A DNA stretch of 64,000 nt from CAYZJV01 sp964482325 (GCA_964482325.1 CAYZXD010000002.1:52840-116839); one strand, 5' to 3'; counted from the first letter of the stretch, positions 26,614 through 35,438 are shown. Notes: generated by a model not told the origin, from the sequence alone. Numbers and translations are program-made.

Positions 26614-27117
26614 ATGAAACGGATTGAAATTTCTTGTGAACAGGCTTCGGATGCTTCGTTTACTCCTTATGGGCAATTCATTACCACCCAGGAGCGTGCA
26701 GCTGATGCCTCAGGGGAGGAACTTTCCTTCTGGAATCATCTTGCGGTGATGGATCATGCTGGACTTACCTCAGTATCTATTGTACAGACCTATGGGAAAA
26801 ACGGATTGGAAGAACATACGCTTGAACGGCATGCCACCACCAGTGAAGTTCTCATTCCTACTGATGATATCATCGTTGTTGCGGCATTGTCACAAAAAGA
26901 TGATGCAGATAAGCCCGATCTGAAGACAGTGAAAGCTTTCTACGTACCCAAAGGGAATGCTGTGCGGTTTAAAAAAGGCGTGTGGCACCATGCACCACTG
27001 ACACAGGTCGCTCAGACTCAGACTTTTGTGCTGTTTTATGAGAACACTCCGGATGAGGACTTTCTCGCCTACGAACTTGATACAGATTTTGATACTTATG
27101 TAGTGGTCACGCTGTGA
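26614..27117 (+). CDS. Ureidoglycolate-lyase-like cupin protein
   Basis: A 167-residue RmlC-like beta-barrel protein resembling AllA/ureidoglycolate lyase and related DUF4867 proteins. The motif LERHATTSEVLIP near the middle and the FKKGVWHHAPLTQ loop carry the histidines. The start at 26614 follows AGAGGAGGAG. As the last gene of the DhaKL operon it may be a sugar or keto-acid processing cupin rather than a purine enzyme. It is followed by a strong terminator. Confidence 0.72.
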   Translation: MKRIEISCEQASDASFTPYGQFITTQERAADASGEELSFWNHLAVMDHAGLTSVSIVQTYGKNGLEEHTLERHATTSEVLIPTDDIIVVAALSQKDDADKPDLKTVKAFYVPKGNAVRFKKGVWHHAPLTQVAQTQTFVLFYENTPDEDFLAYELDTDFDTYVVVTL

Positions 27118-27125
27118 TACTGATA

Positions 27126-27152
27126 AGCCCTCGGAGCCCCGAGGGCTTTGTT
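27126..27152. terminator. Intrinsic terminator between convergent genes
   Basis: AGCCCTCGG (27126-27134) and CCGAGGGCT (27139-27147) form a perfect 9-bp stem with a 4-base loop and TTTGTT downstream. It ends the DhaKL operon and probably also serves the convergent FGGY kinase. Confidence 0.85.
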
Positions 27153-28636
27153 CACTGATTCAGATGTTTCGTTGATTCATACAGATTGCGATATCGCTGA
27201 TAAGCTTTATCGTATGCTTCGGTGTGCTTTGGATTAGGAGTATAGGTTTTCTCTATACTTACCCATGAGTGGATATCTTCGAGTGACGAAACTGCACCAG
27301 TGGCGTATGCCGCTAAGAAGGCATCTCCGTAACAGGCTCCGAGTCGCTGTGATGGCACCTGCTGGATACATCCCGAGCAATCGCTGATTATCTGCATCGT
27401 CATATCGCTGGCGGTCACTCCGCCAATCGCTACGATTCGCTTTGCCTGTTCTCCTGCCTGCGCCAATACTTCGAGATTGTGCCGAATACCAAATCCGATG
27501 GCTTCCTGAAGTGCCTGATAGATATCGCCGGCTGTGGTTGTGAGCTGCATGCCATAAAAAGCTCCTTTGGCATGTGGATCAAACAGCGGAGTACGTTCAC
27601 CAGCGAAATACGGAAGAATGGTAACCCCATTTGCTCCGGGGCGGGATGATTGAGCTAATTTTTCCCATTCGGTGAATGAGCGACCGGGGAAGGTCTCATT
27701 GAACCAGCTGAACAGACTTCCCACCGTGGCCATGCCTCCGGTAAGCACCGACGTTCCCGGTATCAGATAGTTTGATGCCCAGAATTCGCTGACCGGTTTT
27801 AATGCAGAAGTCAGCATGATAAAGAAGTTGCTGCTGCCGTACATCATCATCATGTCACCCACGTCACTGACGGTGCTGCTCATAGCCTCTGCTGCGGCAT
27901 CGGCAGTTCCCGCTAGTACGGGTAGGCCTTGAGGAAGTCCGGTTTCTTCTGCAGCTGCACAAGTGATGGTACCGGCAATCTCAGTGGTCCACATGATCTC
28001 TGGAAGAAGATCCAGTGAAAACAGTTGATCCTCGTATGTAGAATCCCAACGTTTTTCTTTCAGGTTGAAAAGGGGTGCGTATCCAATTGCATCGTAGGTG
28101 TCTACCACAGCACGACCGGTGAGTCGATACACTATGTACCCGCTGGAAGTGAGTATGGTCTCAGTGTGTTTCCATACTTCAGGCTCCTGCTGCTCAATCC
28201 ATCTGATCTTCGGGCAGCAGGACTGACTCGAAAGCTGTTGCCCGGTCTTCTCGAAGATCTGATCAGCTCCGATGGCTGTCTCTATTTCTGCAATCTGTTT
28301 GGTGGCACGAGTATCGATACCATACATGATTCCCGGACGTAATGGCTTACCCTGCCGATCAATCGGGAGAACACACGGTGCGGTGGTACTGACACACATA
28401 CCCTTCAGATTCGTTATATCAATGCCTCTTTCATCAAGCTGCTGCATGAGCTGTTTTGCCAGAACAACGACATCCTGCCACCAGACGGCATCTGCATCCT
28501 GTTCGAACCAGCCCGGTTGTGGACTGCTCATCTGATGTGCTACTGAGGCTTGAGCCACCACTGATCCCTGCTGATCAACTATGGCACCTTTTGCAGATCC
28601 AGTTCCGATATCAATTCCAATAAAACATGGTTGCAT
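27152..28636 (-). CDS. FGGY-family carbohydrate kinase
   Basis: A 494-residue kinase. The N-terminal loop is GIDIGTGSAKGAIVD, MYGIDTRA follows near residue 110, and the C-terminal nucleotide motif is IGGVTASDMTMQIISD. The Gly-Thr-Gly-Ser loop and GIDTRA resemble xylulokinase-like, substrate-variable members. The start at 28636 is used because GGGAGGAC lies upstream; the longer frame adds 17 non-homologous residues. It is the last gene of the DeoR operon. Substrate is unknown. Confidence 0.87.
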   Translation of the reverse strand: MQPCFIGIDIGTGSAKGAIVDQQGSVVAQASVAHQMSSPQPGWFEQDADAVWWQDVVVLAKQLMQQLDERGIDITNLKGMCVSTTAPCVLPIDRQGKPLRPGIMYGIDTRATKQIAEIETAIGADQIFEKTGQQLSSQSCCPKIRWIEQQEPEVWKHTETILTSSGYIVYRLTGRAVVDTYDAIGYAPLFNLKEKRWDSTYEDQLFSLDLLPEIMWTTEIAGTITCAAAEETGLPQGLPVLAGTADAAAEAMSSTVSDVGDMMMMYGSSNFFIMLTSALKPVSEFWASNYLIPGTSVLTGGMATVGSLFSWFNETFPGRSFTEWEKLAQSSRPGANGVTILPYFAGERTPLFDPHAKGAFYGMQLTTTAGDIYQALQEAIGFGIRHNLEVLAQAGEQAKRIVAIGGVTASDMTMQIISDCSGCIQQVPSQRLGACYGDAFLAAYATGAVSSLEDIHSWVSIEKTYTPNPKHTEAYDKAYQRYRNLYESTKHLNQ

Positions 28637-28658
28637 GCATTGTCCTCCCATCCAGCTG

Positions 28659-29729
28659 TCAGTCGAGCAGTATCCTGCCGTGTTCAAGTATCACCTTTCC
28701 ATCCAGTGAAAGTGATCCCTCATTCCTGATGTCCTTGATAATATCCCAGTGGATTGAAGATTCGTTCGTTCCTCCACATTCAGGATATGCACGTCCGAGT
28801 GCCATGTGGACAGTGCCTCCAATCTTTTCATCGATGAGAATATCATTGCAAAATCGATCTACTCCGTAGTTTGTGCCGATGGCGAACTCTCCGATGAACT
28901 GACTTCCCGCATCTTTATGTACCACTGACTGGAAAAAATCCTGTTCACTTTCACTTGAAGCATGTACCAGCTTCCCATGATCCCAGGTAAGTCTGATCCC
29001 ATGGATTAATCGTCCACTTAACACTCCCGGTGTCTCAAAGTACACGGTACCATCCATCGTTTCGACGATAGGAGCAGTGGCTATTTCCCCATCAGGCATA
29101 TTGTTAACCCCTGCAAACGGTATCCATTTTCTCCCTGCGATACTGAAAGTCAAGCTCGTTTCCTTACCTTCCAGATGCATGGTCTTTCCCTGTTCCAATT
29201 GTTTTGCCCACCGGTTCCAGGTTTCAGCCTCTTTATCCCAGTCGAGAAAACATGCGTTGAAGAACATCGATTCGAGATGCTCATAACTTGTTTGTGCCTG
29301 CTGAGCAAATGATTCGTTTGGAACCCGCACCAGAACCCATCGGGTGTCTTTCCATCGAGCAGTGGATACCTTGCCCATTGCCGACTGATTTGCGGCAAGC
29401 TTCTGCGCTTCAATATCCTGTAACTCGTACAGATTGTGAGCTCCCCGCAGTCCGATATAGACATCTGCCCAATGCATGCCGTATAGCTCGATTTCGGGTA
29501 CCCAGTTAACCTGATCTTCCGAACCGTATGTAAGGAGTGAATGACGGAGACGTTCTGAAAGCAGTTGTACTTGAGGATATCCGCCGGCTTTGATTACCGC
29601 TTCATACACTGCTTGGGCCAGAGGAAACGTCTCCGGTTCTATCATGGCAATCATTACTCGTTCTCCCGGTTGAACCTTCGTCGAGTAATTGACTAATAGC
29701 TCTCCAAGTCGTTTCCATCGCTGGTCCAT
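28659..29729 (-). CDS. M29-family aminopeptidase
   Basis: A 356-residue cytoplasmic metallopeptidase of the AmpS/PepS/aminopeptidase T group. Likely metal ligands are Glu in MPDGEIATAP, Glu in FIGEFAIGTN, His in VHMALGRAYPE and the Asp/His in SSIHWDIIKD. Such enzymes release N-terminal residues from small peptides. An aminopeptidase inside a carbohydrate operon is odd and may mean a peptide- or amide-linked substrate. AAAGGAG precedes the ATG. A GTACACGGTAC element lies inside the gene at 29040. Confidence 0.87.
   Translation of the reverse strand: MDQRWKRLGELLVNYSTKVQPGERVMIAMIEPETFPLAQAVYEAVIKAGGYPQVQLLSERLRHSLLTYGSEDQVNWVPEIELYGMHWADVYIGLRGAHNLYELQDIEAQKLAANQSAMGKVSTARWKDTRWVLVRVPNESFAQQAQTSYEHLESMFFNACFLDWDKEAETWNRWAKQLEQGKTMHLEGKETSLTFSIAGRKWIPFAGVNNMPDGEIATAPIVETMDGTVYFETPGVLSGRLIHGIRLTWDHGKLVHASSESEQDFFQSVVHKDAGSQFIGEFAIGTNYGVDRFCNDILIDEKIGGTVHMALGRAYPECGGTNESSIHWDIIKDIRNEGSLSLDGKVILEHGRILLD
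29040..29050 (+). repeat. GTACACGGTAC element (copy 1)
   Basis: An exact 11-base core copy followed by CATC, inside the M29 aminopeptidase gene. It is the first copy of the dispersed element in this window; the first 29 kb contain none. Confidence 0.6.
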
Positions 29730-29756
29730 AGCAAGCTCCTTTCACCAATAGGTGTA

Positions 29757-30560
29757 TCAGCGGATTTCCTTTACCCGATCCATGAATTCTTTTACCCGTT
29801 TCACATCGACTTCATTTTCAAACTTGCCATCACGTTTAAAGGTCGTCGCAGTGACCGTTCCATCGGCGATGGAGAGCTGCTCCTGCACGTTCGAAAGGCG
29901 GACACCCGTATTGGCGAATACCGCAGTTTCCGGAACGGCATCCTTTACCGCTTTCAGCACCGAAGAGTCGGTTTCAGCGCCTGCAGTGAGTCCTGAAACA
30001 CACAATGCGTCCGGCCGATTATTAAATACAGTGGATTTAGCGACATCAACGATATTGCGTTTTCCGAGATAGGATGCTGCCTCCGGCACAATATTGAACA
30101 ACAATTTTACATGATCTCCACCGACATGCATCCGATGACGGATCACACTGCCTACGTTGGTGTTCCACAGACCAAAATCACTGGCATATACACCGGTAAA
30201 AATTTCCCGGACAAAAAGTGCATCGGTTGCTACTGCAAGATCAATGGAAGCTTTTGGGTCCCATAAGACATTCACCCCATAGGGTATGGTAATATCATGT
30301 TTCAGTTCTCCGATGATTCTTGCCATGGTGGTATAAGTAATAGGTTCCACTGTAGTTAAATAGGGGAGACTAAATTCATTTGAAAACATCACCGCATCCA
30401 CTCCACCTTCTTGGAGCGCAAGCAGATCTTTACGGGCAAGATCGAGGATTTTTTCTACACCACCATCACGATCGTATCCCGGGTCACCTGGCATCGCCTG
30501 CATGTGGCACATCGCGATTACCGGTTTTTCTACGTTGAAGACCTCTTTAAGCCATTTCAT
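29757..30560 (-). CDS. BtpA/SgcQ-family TIM-barrel protein
   Basis: A 267-residue barrel protein of the BtpA family. It has the family N-terminus PVIAMCHMQAMPGDPGYD, and later GGVDAVMFSNEFS and the GLTAGAETD loop. Family members include SgcQ in sugar operons and cyanobacterial BtpA; the enzymatic reaction is not established. The ATG at 30560 follows GAAGGAG and is one base after the DeoR stop, so the two genes are coupled. Sugar metabolism is likely by context. Confidence 0.82.
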   Translation of the reverse strand: MKWLKEVFNVEKPVIAMCHMQAMPGDPGYDRDGGVEKILDLARKDLLALQEGGVDAVMFSNEFSLPYLTTVEPITYTTMARIIGELKHDITIPYGVNVLWDPKASIDLAVATDALFVREIFTGVYASDFGLWNTNVGSVIRHRMHVGGDHVKLLFNIVPEAASYLGKRNIVDVAKSTVFNNRPDALCVSGLTAGAETDSSVLKAVKDAVPETAVFANTGVRLSNVQEQLSIADGTVTATTFKRDGKFENEVDVKRVKEFMDRVKEIR

Positions 30561-30561
30561 T

Positions 30562-31341
30562 TCAATACTCCTTCGCCTGAGCAATTATTGTTGTTACCTT
30601 CTGTCGCTGCAGCTCATGCTGTAACGACGGATAGGGTGGTTTATCAGTTACCAGAACATCCAGCTCCTGCAGTTGTGCAACCTGTGCAAACGCTGCCTGG
30701 CCGAATTTATCTGCGTGCATCAATGCTATGGTTTTTTTTGCATGTCCCATAATCATGCGTTTGATGGTTGCATCCTCGATGATGTAGTCGGTCAGTCCCG
30801 CATCTTCACTGAGCGCAGCTCCCGATACAAAAAAAGTATCGAAGTAGAGGGAACTGAAGGTTGAACGAGTGAAGCTACCTACGAGTGATCCTTCATGCTT
30901 GCGCAAAACACCCCCTGAGAGCAGTACGGTAATAGTAGGGTGATCAAGAAAGATCATAGCAATATGGATGCTGGGTGTTACAATAGTGAGATTTTTATAA
31001 GATACCAATTCCTTTGCGAGTTCTATGGTCGTAGTCCCCGAATCAATGGCTATCGTATCTCCTTCACACACATACGAAGCTGCCCGATGCGCAATCAGTC
31101 GTTTCTGTTCTAGTGATGCATGCTGGCGGAGGCTGAAAGGAGGTTCATAACTTCGACTGACATCCTTGACAGCACCTCCGTGAGTTCGTTTCAGGACCCC
31201 TATTCTTTCAAGGTCACTCAGATCTCTCCGTATTGTCATCTCCGAGACACCAAGCTCCTGTGCAAGGTCGCTGACCTGAACAGATTGTTCGTCATCAATC
31301 CTCTGCTGAATGAACTGTTTTCGTTTCGCTGAACTTTGCAT
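30562..31341 (-). CDS. DeoR-family transcriptional regulator
   Basis: A 259-residue regulator. The winged helix-turn-helix is VSDLAQELGVSEMTIRRDL, followed by THGGAV, both DeoR hallmarks. The C-terminal domain resembles a ribose-phosphate-isomerase-like effector domain with AIDSGTTT, expected to bind a phosphosugar. The ATG at 31341 follows GAAAGGTC; the longer frame adds 130 unrelated residues. It heads the operon with BtpA-like, aminopeptidase and FGGY kinase genes and probably represses it. Confidence 0.92.
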   Translation of the reverse strand: MQSSAKRKQFIQQRIDDEQSVQVSDLAQELGVSEMTIRRDLSDLERIGVLKRTHGGAVKDVSRSYEPPFSLRQHASLEQKRLIAHRAASYVCEGDTIAIDSGTTTIELAKELVSYKNLTIVTPSIHIAMIFLDHPTITVLLSGGVLRKHEGSLVGSFTRSTFSSLYFDTFFVSGAALSEDAGLTDYIIEDATIKRMIMGHAKKTIALMHADKFGQAAFAQVAQLQELDVLVTDKPPYPSLQHELQRQKVTTIIAQAKEY

Positions 31342-31401
31342 TACCGACCTTTCTTTGTGCGCTACTTTGAAAAATAAAACAAATATTATGTTGTTACGAA
31401 C

Positions 31402-31430
31402 AGAATACAAACATAAATGATCACTGTCAA
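31402..31430 (-). promoter_or_regulatory. Promoter of DeoR operon
   Basis: On the minus strand TTGACA (31430-31425), a 17-base spacer and TATTCT (31407-31402), about 60 bases before the DeoR start. The gap 31342-31483 otherwise shows only AT-rich sequence. Confidence 0.7.
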
Positions 31431-31483
31431 GTGTTATTATGCACAAGGTAAGAGTATGTGTAATGTTGTCTGGCGAAGGTTGA

Positions 31484-32017
31484 TCAATTGAGCAGATTTC
31501 GCTGATGAAGTTCGTCATACACCAATTCGATAGTCCAGGCTGCTGCTTGAGCGACCACTGAAGTGCACTTGTCTTCGTGTGCGCCATCATCATTGAATTG
31601 CTGTTTGTCTGCAGAGTCATACAGATCATATGTGCGACCGAACAGCCTCTGGTGGATTTCACTACAGATGACCGTTCCATATGTTTCAATGAAGCGGTCA
31701 TGAAGGCGGCGTCCAAGTTCGAATGAGAGATACTTGAATTCATCATCGTTATGAAAAAACTCTCGTCTTCTCCCGAGCAGTGATCCTATGAACATCAGTC
31801 CGGCACTGAATCCACCGCATGATCCGGCACAGGTCAGGCCGCCTCCCGATGCAAGTGAACTCGCCGACCGAAACAATTGATCATCTCTGATACCAGTAGC
31901 ATCCTGAATTGCTGCCAGGGTGCATTGTGCACACCCGCGATAGGTCTTTTCATAAGAAAACCCTAATTCATATGCTTTCTTTGCCAACTGTTGTCTTCGC
32001 GTCTCCATATCATTCAT
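31484..32017 (-). CDS. C_GCAxxG_C_C-family redox protein
   Basis: A 177-residue cytoplasmic protein with the family cysteine pattern: YRGCAQCTLAAIQD, then GGGLTCAGSCGG and later VICSEIH. The family is predicted to be redox-active and to bind a cofactor or metal; its reaction is not known. The ATG at 32017 has no clear ribosome site, and an ATG three codons later is possible. It is divergent from the epimerase-like gene and shares a region with TTAC-N4-GTAA palindromes. Confidence 0.82.
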   Translation of the reverse strand: MNDMETRRQQLAKKAYELGFSYEKTYRGCAQCTLAAIQDATGIRDDQLFRSASSLASGGGLTCAGSCGGFSAGLMFIGSLLGRRREFFHNDDEFKYLSFELGRRLHDRFIETYGTVICSEIHQRLFGRTYDLYDSADKQQFNDDGAHEDKCTSVVAQAAAWTIELVYDELHQRNLLN

Positions 32018-32061
32018 TACATCAGTATATCCTGCAGAATTTCATTTGTCTATGAGAAATA

Positions 32062-32073
32062 TTACTAATGTAA
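32062..32073. promoter_or_regulatory. Candidate operator TTAC-N4-GTAA (distal)
   Basis: TTACTAATGTAA, a palindrome in the divergent region. It lies 30 bases (about three helical turns) from a second TTAC-N4-GTAA site, so one regulator could bind both. Confidence 0.5.
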
Positions 32074-32090
32074 AATATAGCTATAAAATA

Positions 32091-32104
32091 TTTACATATG
32101 TAAA
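32091..32104. promoter_or_regulatory. Candidate operator TTTACATATGTAAA
   Basis: A perfect 14-base palindrome. It overlaps the TTTACA that would be the -35 of the plus-strand promoter, so binding would block transcription. FadR/GntR-type repressors use similar TTAC-N-GTAA sites, but no such regulator is encoded nearby. Confidence 0.55.
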
Positions 32105-32118
32105 ATACATGGTATACT
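32091..32118 (+). promoter_or_regulatory. Promoter of epimerase-like/FGGY kinase genes
   Basis: TTTACA (32091-32096), a 16-base spacer and TATACT (32113-32118), about 64 bases before ATG 32182. Confidence 0.6.
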
Positions 32119-32181
32119 AGAGAAAACATACAGCATCGACAGAGTGTGCTATACTCGTTTAGGCTGAGAATAGAGGTGATC

Positions 32182-32835
32182 ATGATCGAATTGTGTGCTT
32201 CGCTGCTGGCTGCAAATCATGCGTACATTGCCCGCGATATGCTCCTAGCTGAACGCTGTGGGATTACAACCTTCCACTTTGATGTCTGTGATGGGCATTT
32301 TGCCAAATACCTGCTCTTCGGCAGTCAGGTAGTCAGTGATGTGCGCCTTTTGACACAGGCCTATTTTGATGTCCATCTGGCGGTGTATCATATGGAATCA
32401 ATACTGGAAACATTTTTGCCGACAGGAGCTGATTGTATAAATTTGCAGTACGAATCTGCCGGGGAAGCTTTGCCGCTTATGATCGATAGTATCCATAATG
32501 CAGGTTGTGATGTCTGTATCACCTTTGTCCCTGATACCCCCTATGAGGTTGTTGAGCCTTTTATCGAACAAGTTGAAGCGGTGAATATTCTTGCGGTGAA
32601 TCCCGGTATCGGGGGACAGAAATTCAATGATAAGATTCTGCATAAGGTGGAACAGTGCGCGTCCTATATGTATACCCACAAGCGATCGATCCGACTTTCG
32701 GTAGATGGTGGTGTGAATCAAGAGACGCTCAGTTCAGTTCAATCTGCAGGTGCGACTATGGCAATTATCGGCAGTGCGATATTTTGTGGTTCAATCGAAG
32801 ATAACATAGATCAGTTGCGGGCAATTATTGCCTGA
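32182..32835 (+). CDS. Ribulose-phosphate 3-epimerase-family protein
   Basis: A 217-residue TIM barrel of normal RPE length. The metal and acid/base residues are visible: His and Asp in FHFDVCDGHF, His in FDVHLAVYH, and Asp in LSVDGGVN. NPGIGGQKF is the phosphate/substrate loop. It converts a 3-epimeric ketose phosphate; given its operon it may act on something other than ribulose-5-phosphate, such as an allulose- or tetrulose-phosphate. The ATG at 32182 follows AGAGGTG. Confidence 0.85.
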   Translation: MIELCASLLAANHAYIARDMLLAERCGITTFHFDVCDGHFAKYLLFGSQVVSDVRLLTQAYFDVHLAVYHMESILETFLPTGADCINLQYESAGEALPLMIDSIHNAGCDVCITFVPDTPYEVVEPFIEQVEAVNILAVNPGIGGQKFNDKILHKVEQCASYMYTHKRSIRLSVDGGVNQETLSSVQSAGATMAIIGSAIFCGSIEDNIDQLRAIIA

Positions 32836-32857
32836 TGAAGAAGTAAGGGGGATCTGC

Positions 32858-34399
32858 ATGGGACGCTATGTGTTAGGAATTGATGCTGGTACTGAGAGTA
32901 TTCGAACAGGAATTTATAATGAGAAGGGTGATTGTATCAGTTTTGGTGTCAGTGAAAACACCAATATCCATCGTCATCCCGGTTGGGGAGAGCAGAGTAT
33001 CCAGCAGTGGGATGCTTCCATGCTTGAATCAATCAAACGAGCATTTGTGGACAGCCCAGTCTCTCCTCAGGAGATAGAAGGTGTTGGTATTGATGGTACA
33101 AGCTGTACCGTCGTACACCTCGATAAAGCAGGAAATCCGTTGCGGGATGCCATTATGTGGATGGATATTCGTGCTGCCAAAGAGGCTGATGATATTGCCT
33201 CGTGTGGAGATGGGGCTCTCAAATATGTCGGGCATGGCAAGGTTTCTGCTGAATGGTTCCCATGTAAGAACCTTTGGGTAAAACGACATGAACCGGAAAT
33301 TTACAACCAGGCCGCTACTATTTTTGAACATACCGACTGGATGGCCTACTGGCTTACCGGAGAGATCACGGCGAACATCAACACCGTGTCGATTCGCTGG
33401 TTTTATAATATCAAGGAGGGAGGATTCCCCAGCTCCTTGTATGAAAAAATCGGATTGGGCGATATCTTTGATAAGTTGCCGAAGCGTATCGTCACCATCG
33501 GTGAGGTGATCGGTGGAATCAGCAGTGAGATCGCTGCATTGACCGGATTGCGTAAAGGTATTCCCGTTGCAGGTGGTGGTGCGGATGCCTACATGGGTGT
33601 CATCGGGGTGAATGCGCTGAAACCGGGTAAGCTTGCACTGATTACCGGTTCCTCCCAGTTACATATCGGCATGACCGAAGCTGAGCTGCATGCTCCGGGA
33701 ATATTCGGAACCTTTCCGAGCGCAATCATTCCCGGGATGGAAGTGGTAGAGGCGGGACAGATATCTACTGGATCCATCATCAAGTGGTTTGTGACCAATT
33801 TCCTCAGCAGTGAGATAACACAGGAAGCAGAAGATCGGGGTATTGGTATCTATGATGTATTAAATGAAAAGGCAGCTGCGATTCCCCCTGGATCAGAGGG
33901 CTTGGTAGTACTAGAGCATTGGCAGGGAAACCGGACCCCATGGGTTGATGCGAACAGTCGCGGTGTCATCCGGGGGCTCACATTGAAGCATACGCCTGCA
34001 CATCTGTTCCGGGCAATAATGGAAGGGGTAGTGTACGGTACTGCAGTAATACTGAAGCGGATGGAAGCTGGCGGTGTGTATATCGATGAGATTATCACGT
34101 GCGGTGGTGCAACGAAAAGTGATCTCTGGATGCAGATCCATGCAGATGTGACCGGAAAGAAAATTACCATACCCGAAGAACAGCAAGCGGTATCGCTCGG
34201 CAGTGCCATTGCAGCCACCGTTGCTGCCGGGGTGTATAAATCGATTACTGAAGCTGCAGATGCCATGGTTCGCATCAAGCAGGTGATTGAGCCTGATGCT
34301 GAACGGCATGAAATATACCAAGAGTATGTGCATCAGTATGAGGCAACCTACGAACATCTCAAGGATGATTCAAAGCGTCTTGTGAACTCCTTGAAATAG
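32858..34399 (+). CDS. FGGY-family carbohydrate kinase
   Basis: A 513-residue kinase, the third FGGY kinase of the window. The N-terminal loop is GIDAGTESIRTGIYN, WMDIRAA follows, and the C-terminal nucleotide motif is CGGATKSDLWMQIHAD. The Gly-Thr-Glu-Ser loop is typical of the ribulokinase/carbohydrate-kinase subgroup. TAAGGGGG precedes the ATG at 32858. It follows the epimerase-like gene and precedes a dehydrogenase, as in ketose or tetronate degradation. Substrate unknown. Confidence 0.87.
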   Translation: MGRYVLGIDAGTESIRTGIYNEKGDCISFGVSENTNIHRHPGWGEQSIQQWDASMLESIKRAFVDSPVSPQEIEGVGIDGTSCTVVHLDKAGNPLRDAIMWMDIRAAKEADDIASCGDGALKYVGHGKVSAEWFPCKNLWVKRHEPEIYNQAATIFEHTDWMAYWLTGEITANINTVSIRWFYNIKEGGFPSSLYEKIGLGDIFDKLPKRIVTIGEVIGGISSEIAALTGLRKGIPVAGGGADAYMGVIGVNALKPGKLALITGSSQLHIGMTEAELHAPGIFGTFPSAIIPGMEVVEAGQISTGSIIKWFVTNFLSSEITQEAEDRGIGIYDVLNEKAAAIPPGSEGLVVLEHWQGNRTPWVDANSRGVIRGLTLKHTPAHLFRAIMEGVVYGTAVILKRMEAGGVYIDEIITCGGATKSDLWMQIHADVTGKKITIPEEQQAVSLGSAIAATVAAGVYKSITEAADAMVRIKQVIEPDAERHEIYQEYVHQYEATYEHLKDDSKRLVNSLK

Positions 34400-34425
34400 G
34401 CGTAGTATATAAGTTCAGGCATATG

Positions 34426-34440
34426 TTACATAGTATGTAA
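34426..34440. promoter_or_regulatory. TTACATA/TATGTAA palindrome before dehydrogenase gene
   Basis: TTACATAGTATGTAA, a perfect 7-base inverted repeat around one base, 29 bases before ATG 34470. It resembles the TTAC/GTAA sites at 32062 and 32091 and may bind the same regulator. Confidence 0.5.
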
Positions 34441-34469
34441 GTAGGGTATGTCAATGAGAGGAGGTGAAC

Positions 34470-35357
34470 ATGAAAAAGAATGTTGCAATAATGGGTACCG
34501 GTGTAATGGGAACCGGTATGGGAAAAGTCTTACTCGAAAAGGGGTATGCCGTATCGTGTTACAACAGAACCAAAGCGAATGCTGAAGAGCTTATTTCAGC
34601 GGGCGCTATCTATGCCGATACCCCGGCCAAGGCAGCAGAGTCAGCCGATTTCATCATCAGTATGATGTGGAATAAAGAGGCTCTTGATTCAGTAATGAAC
34701 GGTGAATCAGGTCTCATTGCTCATGCAAAGAAAGGGCAGATCTTCATCGATATGAGTACACAGCTTCCTGAGACGGCAACCCATCTTGCTGAGGAATTGG
34801 GAAAGAAAGGGGCTGATTTTCTTGATGCTCCGGTACATGGTTCCAAAGGAGAAGCCAACAGCGGCGGTCTGTGGATCATGGTGGGTGGAGAGAAGAACGT
34901 GTATGAGCAGTCACTCGAAGTACTGGAGAAGCTCAGTGAGACTATCCACTACATGGGCGGTCATGGGAATGGCTATGCAACAAAATTGTGTGGGAATCAT
35001 CTGGTTTCAACGATTGTTGCCGCTCTTTGTGAATCTATGGTATTAGCGAAGAAAGCAAACCTCGATCCTCAGGAGGTGCTGAGTGTGTGGATGGATAGTG
35101 ATTTCCGTTCACCAGTAGTGGATGGAATTGGTAATTCAATCATCTCGCGTGATTTTGCCGTTTCTTTCCATTTGCGGACTATGGTAAAGGATACCGAGCT
35201 GATTCGGAATTTCTCTGAATCTCTTGAAGTCCCCGTGTTACTGTCAAATATTGTACATGAGATCAACAAAGTCGGTCTCAATAAGGGGTACGGTGAGGAA
35301 AATGCTTCTGCAGTCGTCAAGGTATTTGAAGAGATGGCGGGATTGAAAGAAGATTAA
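34470..35357 (+). CDS. Beta-hydroxyacid dehydrogenase (3-hydroxyisobutyrate DH family)
   Basis: A 295-residue NAD(P)-dependent dehydrogenase. The Rossmann loop MGTGVMGTGMG is near the N-terminus, with NRTK after beta-2 (Arg favours NADP). The substrate motif is DAPVHGSKGEA, and the catalytic Lys lies in YATKLCGN. Relatives include tartronate semialdehyde reductase, HIBADH and L-threonate dehydrogenase. The GAGGAGG at 34459-34465 suits ATG 34470. It could oxidise a tetronate or reduce a semialdehyde made by the neighbouring pathway. Confidence 0.9.
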   Translation: MKKNVAIMGTGVMGTGMGKVLLEKGYAVSCYNRTKANAEELISAGAIYADTPAKAAESADFIISMMWNKEALDSVMNGESGLIAHAKKGQIFIDMSTQLPETATHLAEELGKKGADFLDAPVHGSKGEANSGGLWIMVGGEKNVYEQSLEVLEKLSETIHYMGGHGNGYATKLCGNHLVSTIVAALCESMVLAKKANLDPQEVLSVWMDSDFRSPVVDGIGNSIISRDFAVSFHLRTMVKDTELIRNFSESLEVPVLLSNIVHEINKVGLNKGYGEENASAVVKVFEEMAGLKED

Positions 35358-35377
35358 TTTGCCACATGATGTAGATT

Positions 35378-35428
35378 ACAGAAAAAACGGCACTCCGATT
35401 GATTCGACTGCAGTGCCGTTTTTCTGTA
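35378..35428. terminator. Intrinsic terminator (likely bidirectional)
   Basis: ACGGCACT (35387-35394) pairs with AGTGCCGT (35412-35419). The flanks ACAGAAAAA and TTTTCTGT extend the stem and supply the T-run. It ends the dehydrogenase transcript and lies just 11 bases before the glycosyltransferase start. Confidence 0.85.
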
Positions 35429-35432
35429 TATT
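35403..35432 (+). promoter_or_regulatory. Possible leaderless promoter for glycosyltransferase gene
   Basis: TATATT (35427-35432) lies 6 bases before ATG 35439, with a weak TTCGAC 18 bases upstream. No ribosome site precedes the ATG. If real, the mRNA would begin at or near the start codon. The evidence is only spacing. Confidence 0.35.
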
Positions 35433-35438
35433 AGTGCG

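Noticed and set aside
31342..31746. 130-codon N-terminal extension of DeoR
   Set aside because: DeoR homology begins exactly at 31341, and the extension overlaps the promoter and the neighbouring redox gene.
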